45,243 nt of DNA, from NCBI GenBank assembly GCA_937915825.1, contig CALGGT010000080.1, forward strand, positions 1 through 45,243, given 5' to 3'. The DNA is from an uncultured Eubacterium sp. Its GTDB lineage: Bacteria > Bacillota > Clostridia > Lachnospirales > Lachnospiraceae. Within the stretch, counting starts at the first letter, position 1; each line of letters begins with the position of its first letter. Below are positions 22,375 through 30,741 of the stretch, piece by piece. Under the pieces are notes generated by a model. It saw only the letters and a list, made by a program, of their open reading frames with translations. It did no database searches and was not told the origin of the DNA. The translations under genes and the position numbers were made by a program.

Positions 22375-23236
22375 ACGATTCATCCTCCAAGGGATGAAGA
22401 TTCTTCATGGATAAGTCCAGGATCGGCGCGGAATGGGTCAGTGCGCCACTTGAAATATAATCGACCCCGATCTCCGTTAATTCCTTTACATTGTCCCGGG
22501 TTACATTGCCGGAGCACTCCGTTAAAGCCCGTCCCCCGATGATCTGAACCGCTTCCTTCATCTCTTCTTTTGTCATATTATCCAACATAATAATATCGGC
22601 GCCAGCCTCCACGGCTTCACGCACCATCTCCAGATTCTCCGTTTCCACCTCGATCTTGCGAACGAAGGGAGCATACTCTCTGGCTCTTTGCACCGCCTGG
22701 GTAATACCGCCTACAGCCCCGATGTGATTATCCTTTAATAAAACGCCGTCCGACAGGTTGTAACGGTGGTTGGTACCACCTCCTACCTTCACGGAATATT
22801 TTTCAAATAAACGCATGTTGGGCGTGGTCTTTCTGGTATCCAAAAGTTTGGTCTTACTACCCTCTAACAAAGTAACGATTTCCCTGGTATAAGTGGCGAT
22901 CCCGCTCATTCTCTGCAGAAAGTTTAAGGCCACACGTTCACCGGACAGAAGAACACGCATATCCCCGGTAAGCTTTGCCAACCGTTCTCCCGCGGTGATC
23001 CGGTCTCCGTCTTTGGCGTAGGTTTCAATCTGTGTGTCCGGATCCAGCAATTCAAAGACTCGTTTATAAACCGGAAGGCCTGCCAGGATCCCCTCCTGTT
23101 TGGCGATCAATTCGACACTTCCTCGTTGACCCAATGGCAAAACCGCATTGGTGGTTACATCTTCATCACTGATATCTTCCTGCAATGCCATGCGGATCAA
23201 AGGATCCGCCTGAAGCAACATGGTTATTGGATTCAT
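22373..23236 (-). CDS. nadC: Nicotinate-nucleotide pyrophosphorylase (quinolinate phosphoribosyltransferase)
   Basis: It makes nicotinate mononucleotide from quinolinate and PRPP in de novo NAD synthesis. The 287-residue protein has the family landmarks NFLQRMSGIAT, DTRKTTPNMR, VGGGTNHRYNLSDGVLLKDNH, then EVETEN and IMLDNM. I chose the ATG at 23234-23236 with GAAGGG upstream; the frame stays open a further 33 codons with no better site. It follows nadB by 31 bp in the xylanase-nadB-nadC operon. No nadA (quinolinate synthase) is present in the window. Confidence 0.94.
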   Translation of the reverse strand: MNPITMLLQADPLIRMALQEDISDEDVTTNAVLPLGQRGSVELIAKQEGILAGLPVYKRVFELLDPDTQIETYAKDGDRITAGERLAKLTGDMRVLLSGERVALNFLQRMSGIATYTREIVTLLEGSKTKLLDTRKTTPNMRLFEKYSVKVGGGTNHRYNLSDGVLLKDNHIGAVGGITQAVQRAREYAPFVRKIEVETENLEMVREAVEAGADIIMLDNMTKEEMKEAVQIIGGRALTECSGNVTRDNVKELTEIGVDYISSGALTHSAPILDLSMKNLHPLEDES

Positions 23237-23267
23237 GATTCTTACATCCCTTCTTTCAATTCTCTCT

Positions 23268-24602
23268 TTAGGATCGATCATTCGGATCGGACATCCGTTT
23301 CTTCGTTTGTTCTTCCATTTCCTTGATCTTATCAAGGACTAATTTCTTATATTCTCTTTTAATTTTTTCAGGATCTCTGTATTTCTCATGTTCTACTTCT
23401 GTCGTCATGTTCGGAATTTCTTCCGCATCTTCCAGCGCCTCGTAATTTTTTGATAGATCGTCAGCGGCCCGTTCCGCGAAGACCAGGCTCTCCAACAGGG
23501 AATTACTGGCCAGACGATTCTTCCCGTGAACCCCGTTGCAACTGGTTTCCCCGGCCGCGTACAATCGTTCCATGGAAGTCTTGCTCATGGAGTTAACCCA
23601 AATCCCTCCCATAAAATAGTGCTGAGCCGGAACCACCGGAATGGGCTCTTTCGTAATGTCATATCCCGCTTCCAAACATTTTTTATAGATGTGAGGAAAA
23701 TGTCCCATAATCTCCTCTTCCGGTATGGGCTTCAGACTTAACCGAACGTAGGGCATCTGATCCTTTTCCATTTGCTTATAAACTTCCTTGGTTAACAGAT
23801 CCCTGGGTAACAACTCATTGACAAAGCGATTTCCGTCCTTGTCCAGAAGGATTGCCCCTTCTCCCCGTACAGATTCGGAAATCAGGAATCTTCGTCCCGG
23901 TTTCTCCGAATATAGCGTGGTAGGATGGATCTGGATGTAATCCACATGTTCCAACCGGATTCCATGCTTTAACGCAATCGCCAGCGCATCTCCGGTTAAA
24001 TGTCGATAGTTGGTAGAATGAGTAAATAGTCCACCAATCCCTCCACTGGCTAAGATGGTATAATCCGCATGCATGGCATAGACCGCGGCATCCTCCGGCA
24101 GGATTACACCACCACAGCATTGTTGATCTGCGATCCATAAATCCATTAACGTATGTTTCTCCAACAATTCGATATTTTTTCTGCCTCGTACCGCATCTAG
24201 CAATTTCGAGGTGATCTCCCGTCCGGTACGATCCTTATGAAAGAGGATCCGCTGGGTGGAATGCCCCCCTTCTCTGGTATAGAGGTATTCCTCGCCATTG
24301 TGTTCAAAATGTACGCCGAATGTTTCCAGCTCATGGATCACATGGGCGGAATTACGGATCATGAGTTCCACCGACTCTTTCCGATTCTCGTAATGACCGG
24401 CTTTCATCGTATCTTCAAAATAGCTTTGATAATCCTCTTCATTTTTTAGGACGCAGATCCCACCCTGCGCCAAATACGAGTCACTGTGCTTGGCCGTATC
24501 CTTGGTGATGATCGTTATTTTCTTATCCTTTGGCAGATGCAAAGCAGCAAAAAGTCCGGCCACTCCACAGCCTACGATTAAAATATCCGTGTGTTTAATC
24601 AT
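23268..24602 (-). CDS. nadB: L-aspartate oxidase
   Basis: A flavoprotein that oxidises aspartate to iminoaspartate, the first step of de novo NAD synthesis. The 444-residue protein has the FAD motif VGCGVAGLFAAL (10-21), LAQGGICVL, the active-site region ESVRGEGAILLDKDG, HYFMGGIWVN, and CNGVHGKNRLASNSLLES. It can use fumarate as well as oxygen as electron acceptor in relatives, which suits an anaerobe. Its ATG overlaps the last 8 bp of the upstream xylanase gene, whose final codons supply the GAGGAG ribosome site. Confidence 0.93.
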   Translation of the reverse strand: MIKHTDILIVGCGVAGLFAALHLPKDKKITIITKDTAKHSDSYLAQGGICVLKNEEDYQSYFEDTMKAGHYENRKESVELMIRNSAHVIHELETFGVHFEHNGEEYLYTREGGHSTQRILFHKDRTGREITSKLLDAVRGRKNIELLEKHTLMDLWIADQQCCGGVILPEDAAVYAMHADYTILASGGIGGLFTHSTNYRHLTGDALAIALKHGIRLEHVDYIQIHPTTLYSEKPGRRFLISESVRGEGAILLDKDGNRFVNELLPRDLLTKEVYKQMEKDQMPYVRLSLKPIPEEEIMGHFPHIYKKCLEAGYDITKEPIPVVPAQHYFMGGIWVNSMSKTSMERLYAAGETSCNGVHGKNRLASNSLLESLVFAERAADDLSKNYEALEDAEEIPNMTTEVEHEKYRDPEKIKREYKKLVLDKIKEMEEQTKKRMSDPNDRS

Positions 24603-25806
24603 TGATCTCCTCTTCTTTTTTGGCCTCATCTAAAATCGCGTCAAAACATGGTTTTTTCTTATTGTTTTTATCGAATAGCAAGGGGAAACTCTCTTCTCCC
24701 CGAAAATTGGTAAGCCAGGTTTCCTCATCGTTAACCCCCCAAAAGGTTACGTTGGTAATATTGGTCTCTCCACTGCGCTTTGCGTCCAAGATCGCATGGA
24801 AAAAGCTCCGGTAACGATCCGCCTGTGTTTGCAGACCGGACGGTGAATTGTCCGTGTTATGCATGTCAATCTCCGTTAATTGCACTTCCAGATCCGGAAT
24901 GGAACCGTATGCTTTTAAGGCATCTTTTAACAGATCCAACGAGGGATAATCCATGTCCCAATGACTTTGCATCCCGAACCCGTCAATTAAATCTTCTTTC
25001 TTCAATCGTTGGATCAGATCCACCAGGTCCTGGGTCTTATCCGGCGCATATTCATTGTAATCATTTAAAAACAGGGAAACATCCGGATCGACGTATTTTT
25101 TGGCGAAGCGAAACGCGTCAAAGATATAAGACTCATCTCCATACGCTTCCCACCAATTGCTTTCCTGACGAAATCCGCCATTGTCGTCAATCCCCTCGTT
25201 TACCACATCCCAGGCGTATATCACCCCCGGGTGAGTGCTTTGGCAATACGTAATGACCTGCTTTATGTAAGACTCCATCCTCTTTTGCATGGTAGCCTTA
25301 TCCGCCTTTTTCTCCATGGTATCGTAATGGTCATAAAAGAACCACTCCGGCGTTTGACTGTGCCAGACCAGACAATGTCCTCTTAATTTCATATTGGCGT
25401 TCTCCGCCTTCTCCAAAATCTGGTTCAGCCGATTGGTGCTGATCACCGGCATCCCATCCGAGGAGTGCTCCGATTCATATTGATCCAGCAAACTTTCCGG
25501 CTTCATCTCATTCCCCATGGTCATGCTGTTAAATTGAGAGGTAATAAATTTCCATTCATTCCGGTCTTGTATATCTCCCAGACTCACGGCACAACCTACG
25601 GAAAAATCCCTGCGAAACGCATCTTTTAACGTAGTCGCGTTGGCAACGATCCCCCCGGGCGTGGCGTTCTCGTCGGTTTTCGTTTGCTCCGATTCATAAT
25701 CCCAGCCGCCAAAGGGTTCCTTCTCCTTGGAACGACAACCACTGAATATAACCGCCGTCAAGAGACATATTAGTACAAGGACTGCTTTTCCATTTCTATG
25801 TTTCAT
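24595..25806 (-). CDS. GH10 endo-1,4-beta-xylanase, surface lipoprotein
   Basis: A 403-residue family 10 xylanase with a lipoprotein signal: basic start, hydrophobic core and lipobox FSGC with Cys24, so it should be tethered outside the cell. A linker rich in Asp, Glu and Thr (about 25-58) precedes the catalytic barrel. The acid/base is Glu204 (DVVNEGIDD), the nucleophile Glu312 (LTEIDMHN), and the substrate residues are WHSQTPEWFF (149-158). It has no carbohydrate-binding module. It resembles the cytoplasmic xylanase at 12.2 kb throughout the barrel. The AGGAGG ribosome site is strong. It heads an operon with nadB and nadC. Confidence 0.94.
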   Translation of the reverse strand: MKHRNGKAVLVLICLLTAVIFSGCRSKEKEPFGGWDYESEQTKTDENATPGGIVANATTLKDAFRRDFSVGCAVSLGDIQDRNEWKFITSQFNSMTMGNEMKPESLLDQYESEHSSDGMPVISTNRLNQILEKAENANMKLRGHCLVWHSQTPEWFFYDHYDTMEKKADKATMQKRMESYIKQVITYCQSTHPGVIYAWDVVNEGIDDNGGFRQESNWWEAYGDESYIFDAFRFAKKYVDPDVSLFLNDYNEYAPDKTQDLVDLIQRLKKEDLIDGFGMQSHWDMDYPSLDLLKDALKAYGSIPDLEVQLTEIDMHNTDNSPSGLQTQADRYRSFFHAILDAKRSGETNITNVTFWGVNDEETWLTNFRGEESFPLLFDKNNKKKPCFDAILDEAKKEEEIND

Positions 25807-25833
25807 AAAATTTGTTCCTCCTCCTGAATATCA

Positions 25834-25855
25834 GGGGTCAACGGGGTTATTGGGG
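25834..25855 (-). promoter_or_regulatory. Phased CCCC runs in the xylanase 5' leader
   Basis: Three CCCC runs (minus strand; 25852-25855, 25843-25846, 25834-25837) recur every 9 bases just after the predicted transcription start. They are followed by a CCTGA-TAT-TCAGG hairpin that leads into the AGGAGG ribosome site. A role is not known. Confidence 0.35.
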
Positions 25856-25863
25856 ACAACTCA

Positions 25864-25892
25864 ATTATACACATTTATATAATAAAAGTAAA
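25864..25892 (-). promoter_or_regulatory. Promoter of the xylanase-nadB-nadC operon
   Basis: Minus strand: TTTACT (25887-25892), 17-bp spacer, perfect TATAAT (25864-25869). Confidence 0.72.
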
Positions 25893-25921
25893 GGTAAATG
25901 TTACGATTTAACTTGCAAGAC

Positions 25922-25950
25922 TTGACTTTTCCCGGAAAGAAAGATAGAAT
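25922..25950 (+). promoter_or_regulatory. Promoter of trpS
   Basis: Plus strand: TTGACT (25922-25927), 17-bp spacer, TAGAAT (25945-25950). The leader is only about 40 nt, too short for a T-box element, so trpS here is not T-box controlled from this promoter. Confidence 0.72.
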
Positions 25951-25997
25951 AAATTTTAGGCGTGTGGTGGGGAAATAAACACAAGGAGATTTTTCGT

Positions 25998-27041
25998 ATG
26001 AAAAAAATTATACTTACCGGGGATCGGCCTACCGGCAGGCTGCATGTCGGCCATTATGTAGGATCTTTAAAACGCCGGGTCGATCTTCAGAATTCCGGTG
26101 AATTTGATTCCATTTATATTATGATCGCGGATGCCCAGGCGTTAACGGATAACTTTGATAATCCGGAGAAAGTGAGAAAGAACATTTCTCAAGTATTACT
26201 GGATTATTTATCCTGTGGATTGGATCCGGAAAAAAGCACGATTTTGGTGCAATCCTACATTCCGGAATTAACCGAGCTTACGTTCTATTATTCCAACCTG
26301 GTTACGGTGTCACGTTTAAAACGGAATCCCACGGTCAAATCCGAAATTGCCATGCGAGGATTTAACTCCAGCATCCCGGTAGGTTTTTTTACGTATCCCA
26401 TTAGCCAGACTGCGGATATCACTGCATTTAAAGCAACCACGGTTCCCGTTGGTGAGGATCAGCTTCCCATGTTGGAACAGGCAAGAGAGATCGTCCGCAG
26501 CTTCAATTCCATTTATGGGGAAACCTTGGTGGAACCTAAGGAAATGCTTCCGGACAATCAGGCATGCAACCGCCTTCCCGGAATTGATGGAAAGGCAAAG
26601 ATGAGTAAATCCTTAGGAAATTGCATTTATTTGTCCGATGATCCGGATGACATTCGTAAGAAAGTTATGAGCATGTATACCGATCCGAATCATATTAAGA
26701 TCGAGGATCCGGGCAACCTGGAAGGAAATACCGTATTTATTTATCTGGACGCCTTCTGTAAGGATGAACACTTCTTACGTTATTTACCGGAGTACGCCAA
26801 TTTGGATGAACTGAAAGGTCACTATACCAAGGGCGGTTTGGGCGACGTGAAAGTGAAGAAATTCCTTTACTCGGTTCTGATGGAGGAATTGGAACCCATT
26901 CAAAAACGCAGGGCTCAGTTGGAAAAAGACGTCCCTTCCTTAATGGAACAACTCAAAGAGGGAACGGAAAAAGCAAGAGAAGTAGCGGCCCAAACTCTTT
27001 CGGAAGTTAAGCACTCCATGAAAATCGATTATTTTGAGTAA
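25998..27041 (+). CDS. trpS: Tryptophanyl-tRNA synthetase
   Basis: It charges tRNA-Trp in the cytosol. The 347-residue class Ic enzyme has the HIGH-type motif HVGH at 16-19 (GRLHVGHYVGS) and KMSKS at 201-205, with the tryptophan-pocket region ISQTADITAFKA near 135-146. The ATG at 25998 follows AAGGAG by nine bases; an in-frame ATG at 25962 would add 12 unneeded residues. It is a single-gene unit with its own promoter and terminator. The matching tRNA gene is at 9.0 kb. Confidence 0.95.
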   Translation: MKKIILTGDRPTGRLHVGHYVGSLKRRVDLQNSGEFDSIYIMIADAQALTDNFDNPEKVRKNISQVLLDYLSCGLDPEKSTILVQSYIPELTELTFYYSNLVTVSRLKRNPTVKSEIAMRGFNSSIPVGFFTYPISQTADITAFKATTVPVGEDQLPMLEQAREIVRSFNSIYGETLVEPKEMLPDNQACNRLPGIDGKAKMSKSLGNCIYLSDDPDDIRKKVMSMYTDPNHIKIEDPGNLEGNTVFIYLDAFCKDEHFLRYLPEYANLDELKGHYTKGGLGDVKVKKFLYSVLMEELEPIQKRRAQLEKDVPSLMEQLKEGTEKAREVAAQTLSEVKHSMKIDYFE

Positions 27042-27067
27042 ATCTATAAACAAGATCGCTTAGAAAA

Positions 27068-27105
27068 AACCGCTTAAAGCACCATGCTTTAAGCGGTTTC
27101 TTTTA
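27068..27105. terminator. Bidirectional terminator between trpS and the cyclophilin gene
   Basis: A perfect 14-bp stem AACCGCTTAAAGCA/TGCTTTAAGCGGTT (27068-27081, 27085-27098) with a 3-nt loop; T-rich sequence follows on the plus strand and TTTTTTC on the minus strand. Confidence 0.92.
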
Positions 27106-27139
27106 TCTCTTTTTATTCGGCTGCGTTCTTGCCGTTCGT

Positions 27140-27787
27140 TTAATTCGGTTTCTCAATCTCTTTGATGTACTTGATCACCGGTTGATTCTTGGCTTTAACA
27201 CTTCCATTGGAATCCTCGGTTTGAACATCTTCACAGATCTTATCCACGACCTCAATGCCGTTGATCACCTGACCGAAGGCCGCATATTGACCATCCAAAG
27301 AGGGATAATCCTGATGCATGATAAAGAACTGTGAGGATGCAGAATTATAATCCGCGGCTCTTGCCATTGAGATCACGCCACGGGTGTGTCCCAACGGGTT
27401 CGCAAAACCGTTTGCTGCAAATTCTCCACGAACCTTATGTTCGGATCCACCGGTTCCATCTCCGAGGGGATCTCCTCCCTGGATCATAAAACCAGGAATA
27501 ATGCGATGAAACGTTAATCCATTATAGAATTCATCGTGAACCAGATTCATAAAATTATCCACGGTATCCGGAGCTACGTTGGGATCTAACTCGATCTGCA
27601 TGGTTCCATAGCCCTTTACTTTCATCTCTACGTATTTCTTTTCTTTCTCAGGGGTGCTCTGCGCCGCTTCCTGTCCTGCAGTTGCCTGAGGAGTTCCTTC
27701 CTCTACTTTGGTTTCTTTCTTGGCACAGGCAGTCAAGGTAAAGACCATTGCCAACGTTAAGAATAAAGCCAAATATCTTTTTTTCAT
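27140..27787 (-). CDS. Lipoprotein cyclophilin-type peptidyl-prolyl isomerase
   Basis: A 215-residue protein with a lipoprotein signal (lipobox LTAC, Cys21), a linker rich in Glu, Gln and Ala (about 22-50), and a cyclophilin domain. The domain has FHRIIPGFMIQGGDPLGDGTG with the catalytic Arg and Gln, ISMARAADYNSASSQFFI, and LDGQYAAFGQVI. It should help fold exported proteins at the outer face of the membrane. It follows trxA by about 60 bp and ends the ddl-led gene run at the terminator near 27.1 kb. Confidence 0.93.
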   Translation of the reverse strand: MKKRYLALFLTLAMVFTLTACAKKETKVEEGTPQATAGQEAAQSTPEKEKKYVEMKVKGYGTMQIELDPNVAPDTVDNFMNLVHDEFYNGLTFHRIIPGFMIQGGDPLGDGTGGSEHKVRGEFAANGFANPLGHTRGVISMARAADYNSASSQFFIMHQDYPSLDGQYAAFGQVINGIEVVDKICEDVQTEDSNGSVKAKNQPVIKYIKEIEKPN

Positions 27788-27851
27788 TTTTTCTCTCCAT
27801 TCCGAAACGTCTGCTCACGCAAACGCTTCCATCGTTCCTTCTTTTTCTCTT

Positions 27852-28166
27852 TTACTTAATTTCCAATTCCGTGAGCAGATCTTCTTTCGTCCGGCCGCCT
27901 ACCACTTTGGTCTTCAGCTCCCCTTTTTCGAATAAGCAAAAGGCAGGGATGGACGTGACGCGATATTGCTGTGCCAGATCCATTTCATCGTCTACGTTGA
28001 TCTTCCCCACTACGATCTTATCTTTATACTCATCCCCGATCTCGTCTACAATCGGCCCCATCATACGACAAGGTCCGCACCAGGGTGCCCAAAAATCAAC
28101 TAATACCGGCTTATCCGAGTTAACGACTACCTCTTCAAAATTTTGAGAATTAATTTCAATATGCAT
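27852..28166 (-). CDS. trxA: Thioredoxin
   Basis: A 104-residue cytosolic disulfide reductase with the active site WCGPC (Cys30, Cys33) in a standard thioredoxin fold, and the cis-Pro loop VTSIPAFCLFEKG. The ATG at 28164-28166 follows AAGGAGG by seven bases; six extra codons upstream are not needed. No thioredoxin reductase is nearby. It lies between dapF and the cyclophilin gene. Confidence 0.94.
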   Translation of the reverse strand: MHIEINSQNFEEVVVNSDKPVLVDFWAPWCGPCRMMGPIVDEIGDEYKDKIVVGKINVDDEMDLAQQYRVTSIPAFCLFEKGELKTKVVGGRTKEDLLTELEIK

Positions 28167-28218
28167 TTTTTTCCTCCTTATCACCTAGATCATTTAACAC
28201 TAGATTCCTAAACCGTAT

Positions 28219-28248
28219 GTTCCTTACTATGATGTTCCATACTATGAT
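28219..28248. repeat. Two tandem 15-bp repeats just after the dapF stop
   Basis: Units 28219-28233 (GTTCCTTACTATGAT) and 28234-28248 (GTTCCATACTATGAT) differ at one base and abut the dapF stop codon at 28250-28252. No terminator is visible in the gap to trxA. Confidence 0.85.
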
Positions 28249-28249
28249 C

Positions 28250-29095
28250 TTACTCAAAAAGAATATCTCCCTCAAAAACTTCCGTGGCAGGCCCTTTCAT
28301 ATATACCTCCCCGTTGTTCTGATAGGTATCGTACAAAGTTCCCCCCAGCACATGAACCGCAACTTCCACTTCCTTCCGGCAATACCCATTGCACACAGCG
28401 GCTACTGTCGCGGCGCAGCTTCCGGTTCCACAGGAAATGGTTTCTCCGGATCCTCTCTCCCAAACCCGCATGTTCAACGTATGATCGTCCACCACCTGGA
28501 CAAATTCCGTATTGATCCGATCCGGAAACAGGGGGTGATTCTCAAAGAGGGGACCGATCTTTTCCAGGTCGATCTTCCCAGGATCCTCCACAAATACAAC
28601 GCAATGGGGATTCCCCATGGATACACAGGTAATGGAATAAGGGGTATCCTTCACCATGATTTCCCGGTTAATAACTTCCTCCCCCTCCAATTGTACCGGG
28701 ATCTTCTCCGGCTGTAAGATCGCAGGTCCCATATTAACCCGAACCGCCTGAACCTTCCCGTCTTCCACGGTTAAATAGACGGTTTTGATCCCGCTTTTGG
28801 TCTCGACCTTCATCTCTTCCTTTACAGCCAGTCCGTGTTCATAGGCGTATTTTGCTACGCAACGTATGCCATTGCCGCACATAGCTCCTTCGGAACCATC
28901 CGCGTTATACATGATCATTCGCACGTCACCTACATCCGAGGGAGCGATTCCAATAAATCCATCGGAGCCGATCCCCTTATGACGGTCACTGACAAACCGG
29001 GCAAATCCCGAATAATCTGTTAATTTCTCCGTAAATAAATTTACATAGACATAATCGTTGCCGGTTCCGTGCATTTTGGTAAAATGTATTTTCAA
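28250..29095 (-). CDS. dapF: Diaminopimelate epimerase
   Basis: It converts LL- to meso-diaminopimelate for lysine and peptidoglycan. The 281-residue cofactor-free enzyme keeps both catalytic cysteines: Cys73 in AMCGNGIRC and Cys222 in SCGTGSC. The N-terminal FTKMHGTGNDYVYV is typical. It is followed by the tandem repeats and trxA, and preceded by DUF1934 and ddl, so cell-wall precursor genes are grouped. Confidence 0.95.
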   Translation of the reverse strand: MKIHFTKMHGTGNDYVYVNLFTEKLTDYSGFARFVSDRHKGIGSDGFIGIAPSDVGDVRMIMYNADGSEGAMCGNGIRCVAKYAYEHGLAVKEEMKVETKSGIKTVYLTVEDGKVQAVRVNMGPAILQPEKIPVQLEGEEVINREIMVKDTPYSITCVSMGNPHCVVFVEDPGKIDLEKIGPLFENHPLFPDRINTEFVQVVDDHTLNMRVWERGSGETISCGTGSCAATVAAVCNGYCRKEVEVAVHVLGGTLYDTYQNNGEVYMKGPATEVFEGDILFE

Positions 29096-29108
29096 CGAAC
29101 CACCTCTC

Positions 29109-29525
29109 TTACATATATCGTATGTCGATCTTTACACAGGAATACGAGGGGCCTTTTCCGTTCATGTACATGGTAAAACGAACCTCCACCCGAATTCCAT
29201 CCTCCTCGTAATCCAATTTGTATTGATCCGTATTGATCATCATCTCAATGGAACCAAAGCTGGTCTGATACATGCTGTACGTATTCTGATGACGCACAAA
29301 CAGCATGGCAGCCTCTTCTCTTTCTCCTCGGATCACCTCAATCCGATCCGGATAGATCCTTAACATGGCAGGCATCGTAGTCGTGGAATCCTCCACTGCT
29401 TCCGTATAAGAAACCACATCGCAATCTTCCCCCTTGACCAGGGTTCCGATGCTGGTCATCTCAATTTCATCTTCCGGATCCGTATCGTGCAATCCCCGGA
29501 TCACAACGTTCACCCGACGCTCCAC
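29109..29525 (-). CDS. DUF1934 (YwiB-like) beta-barrel protein
   Basis: A 138-residue cytosolic protein of the DUF1934 family, with the expected start VNVVIRGLH, the central ILRIYPDRIEVIRGE-like strand region (about 55-70) and a C-terminal half of alternating strands (SSIEMMI-like pattern, then YKLDYEEDGIRVEVRF). It resembles lipocalin-like barrels; its function is unknown. Its stop and start are tight against dapF and ddl: it begins 1 bp after the ddl stop. Confidence 0.85.
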   Translation of the reverse strand: MERRVNVVIRGLHDTDPEDEIEMTSIGTLVKGEDCDVVSYTEAVEDSTTTMPAMLRIYPDRIEVIRGEREEAAMLFVRHQNTYSMYQTSFGSIEMMINTDQYKLDYEEDGIRVEVRFTMYMNGKGPSYSCVKIDIRYM

Positions 29526-30584
29526 TTATCGTCCCTCCTCCGCAAGTTCGATCAACGTATCCAATAATTTCTCCAGGGGATAGCCCACCGCTTCACATAA
29601 CATCGGATACATGCTGATTCCGGTAAATCCCGGAAACGTATTGATCTCGTTAAAGATCACGCGGTTGTCATCCTTCGTCACATAGAAATCCACCCGGGAA
29701 AGACCGCGCCCCTGTAACTCTTTAAATATCTTCAGCGCGTTCTCCCGCACCTGATTCTTCACTTCCTCCGATACATCTTTTGGATCCACAATGGTCTGGG
29801 ATGCATCGTTGTTGTATTTGGCGTCAAAATCATAAAACTCCGCGGCCGGTACGATCTTGCCCACCACCGTAGCTTTGGCATCGGCATTGCCCAATACGGC
29901 GCATTCGATTTCCTTGCCGTCAATAAATTCCTCGATCAAAACCCGAGGATCGTATTTTTTGGCTTTTTCAATCCCTTCCCGAAGCTCGCTTTGGTTGTTC
30001 GCCTTGGTGATCCCCTGGGAAGAGCCGGCGTTGGAAGGCTTCACAAACATGGGATAACCTAAGGTTTCCTCCGCCTTCTTACAGGTTTCATCCACCCCGC
30101 GCAGATCCGGTTCAATATCCGTCACATAACGAGCTTGACAGACTCCTACATGATCTGCAAACAGCTTGGTGGAAATCTTATCCAATCCAACCGCGGACGT
30201 CAAAACCCCGCAGCCGACATAGGGAATATTGGCCAGTTCCAGCAACCCCTGTACGGAACCATCCTCGCCGAATTTCCCATGTAAACAAGGGATCACCACG
30301 TCAATCTTCTGTTGGGAGATCTCTCCGTTTTCCTTCTGAAGGAGAAGACCGGGCATGGCGCGGTTTGCACAGATCGTAACGTCCGTCGTATTCTCTTTCC
30401 AGCTTCCGTCCGTTAGTTCCTGCACATCTTCCGTATAAAGCCAACGTCCTTCTTTGGTGATTCCGACCATGGTCACATCATACCGATCCCGGTTCAGACT
30501 GTTGATCACATTGTAAGCGGATTGGCAGGATATTTCATGCTCTGCCGATAAGCCTCCAAATAGTACTAGAATTTGTTTTTTCAT
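29526..30584 (-). CDS. ddl: D-alanine--D-alanine ligase
   Basis: An ATP-grasp ligase that makes the D-Ala-D-Ala dipeptide for peptidoglycan. The 352-residue protein is of the longer clostridial type, with LFGGLSAEHEISCQSA (8-23), CLHGKFGEDGSVQGLLE, KPSNAGSSQGI, EEFIDGKEIECAVLG, FYDFDAKYNN and FNEINTFPGFT. I cannot exclude another D-amino or D-hydroxy acid as second substrate from sequence alone. It is the first gene of the run to DUF1934, dapF, trxA and cyclophilin, behind a strong promoter. Confidence 0.93.
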   Translation of the reverse strand: MKKQILVLFGGLSAEHEISCQSAYNVINSLNRDRYDVTMVGITKEGRWLYTEDVQELTDGSWKENTTDVTICANRAMPGLLLQKENGEISQQKIDVVIPCLHGKFGEDGSVQGLLELANIPYVGCGVLTSAVGLDKISTKLFADHVGVCQARYVTDIEPDLRGVDETCKKAEETLGYPMFVKPSNAGSSQGITKANNQSELREGIEKAKKYDPRVLIEEFIDGKEIECAVLGNADAKATVVGKIVPAAEFYDFDAKYNNDASQTIVDPKDVSEEVKNQVRENALKIFKELQGRGLSRVDFYVTKDDNRVIFNEINTFPGFTGISMYPMLCEAVGYPLEKLLDTLIELAEEGR

Positions 30585-30616
30585 GTGAAATACCTCTTTT
30601 TTAACATTCCTCTTCT

Positions 30617-30645
30617 ATTATCACAAATCTTTCTAAACTTGTCAA
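30617..30645 (-). promoter_or_regulatory. Promoter of the ddl operon
   Basis: Minus strand: consensus TTGACA (30640-30645), 17-bp spacer, GATAAT (30617-30622). Confidence 0.78.
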
Positions 30646-30670
30646 TGAAAAATCCGCCTTTTCCTCCCAC

Positions 30671-30699
30671 TTGCTTTTTTTCAGATCCTATGGTAAAAT
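30671..30699 (+). promoter_or_regulatory. Promoter of the exported glucosaminidase
   Basis: Plus strand: TTGCTT (30671-30676), 17-bp spacer, TAAAAT (30694-30699). Divergent from the ddl promoter. Confidence 0.65.
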
Positions 30700-30741
30700 A
30701 GCTACGATTTGAGACTACACGAATAGAAAGGAAGTTGTTTC

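Noticed and set aside
25834..25855. G-quadruplex on the plus strand
   Set aside because: Only three G4 runs are present, so a standard intramolecular quadruplex cannot form.
25951..25997. T-box element before trpS
   Set aside because: The leader from the predicted start is about 40 nt and lacks the T-box bulge and specifier stem.
29526..30584. Vancomycin-resistance ligase (VanA/VanB type)
   Set aside because: No vanH, vanX or regulator is nearby, and the context of dapF and DUF1934 fits a housekeeping ligase.
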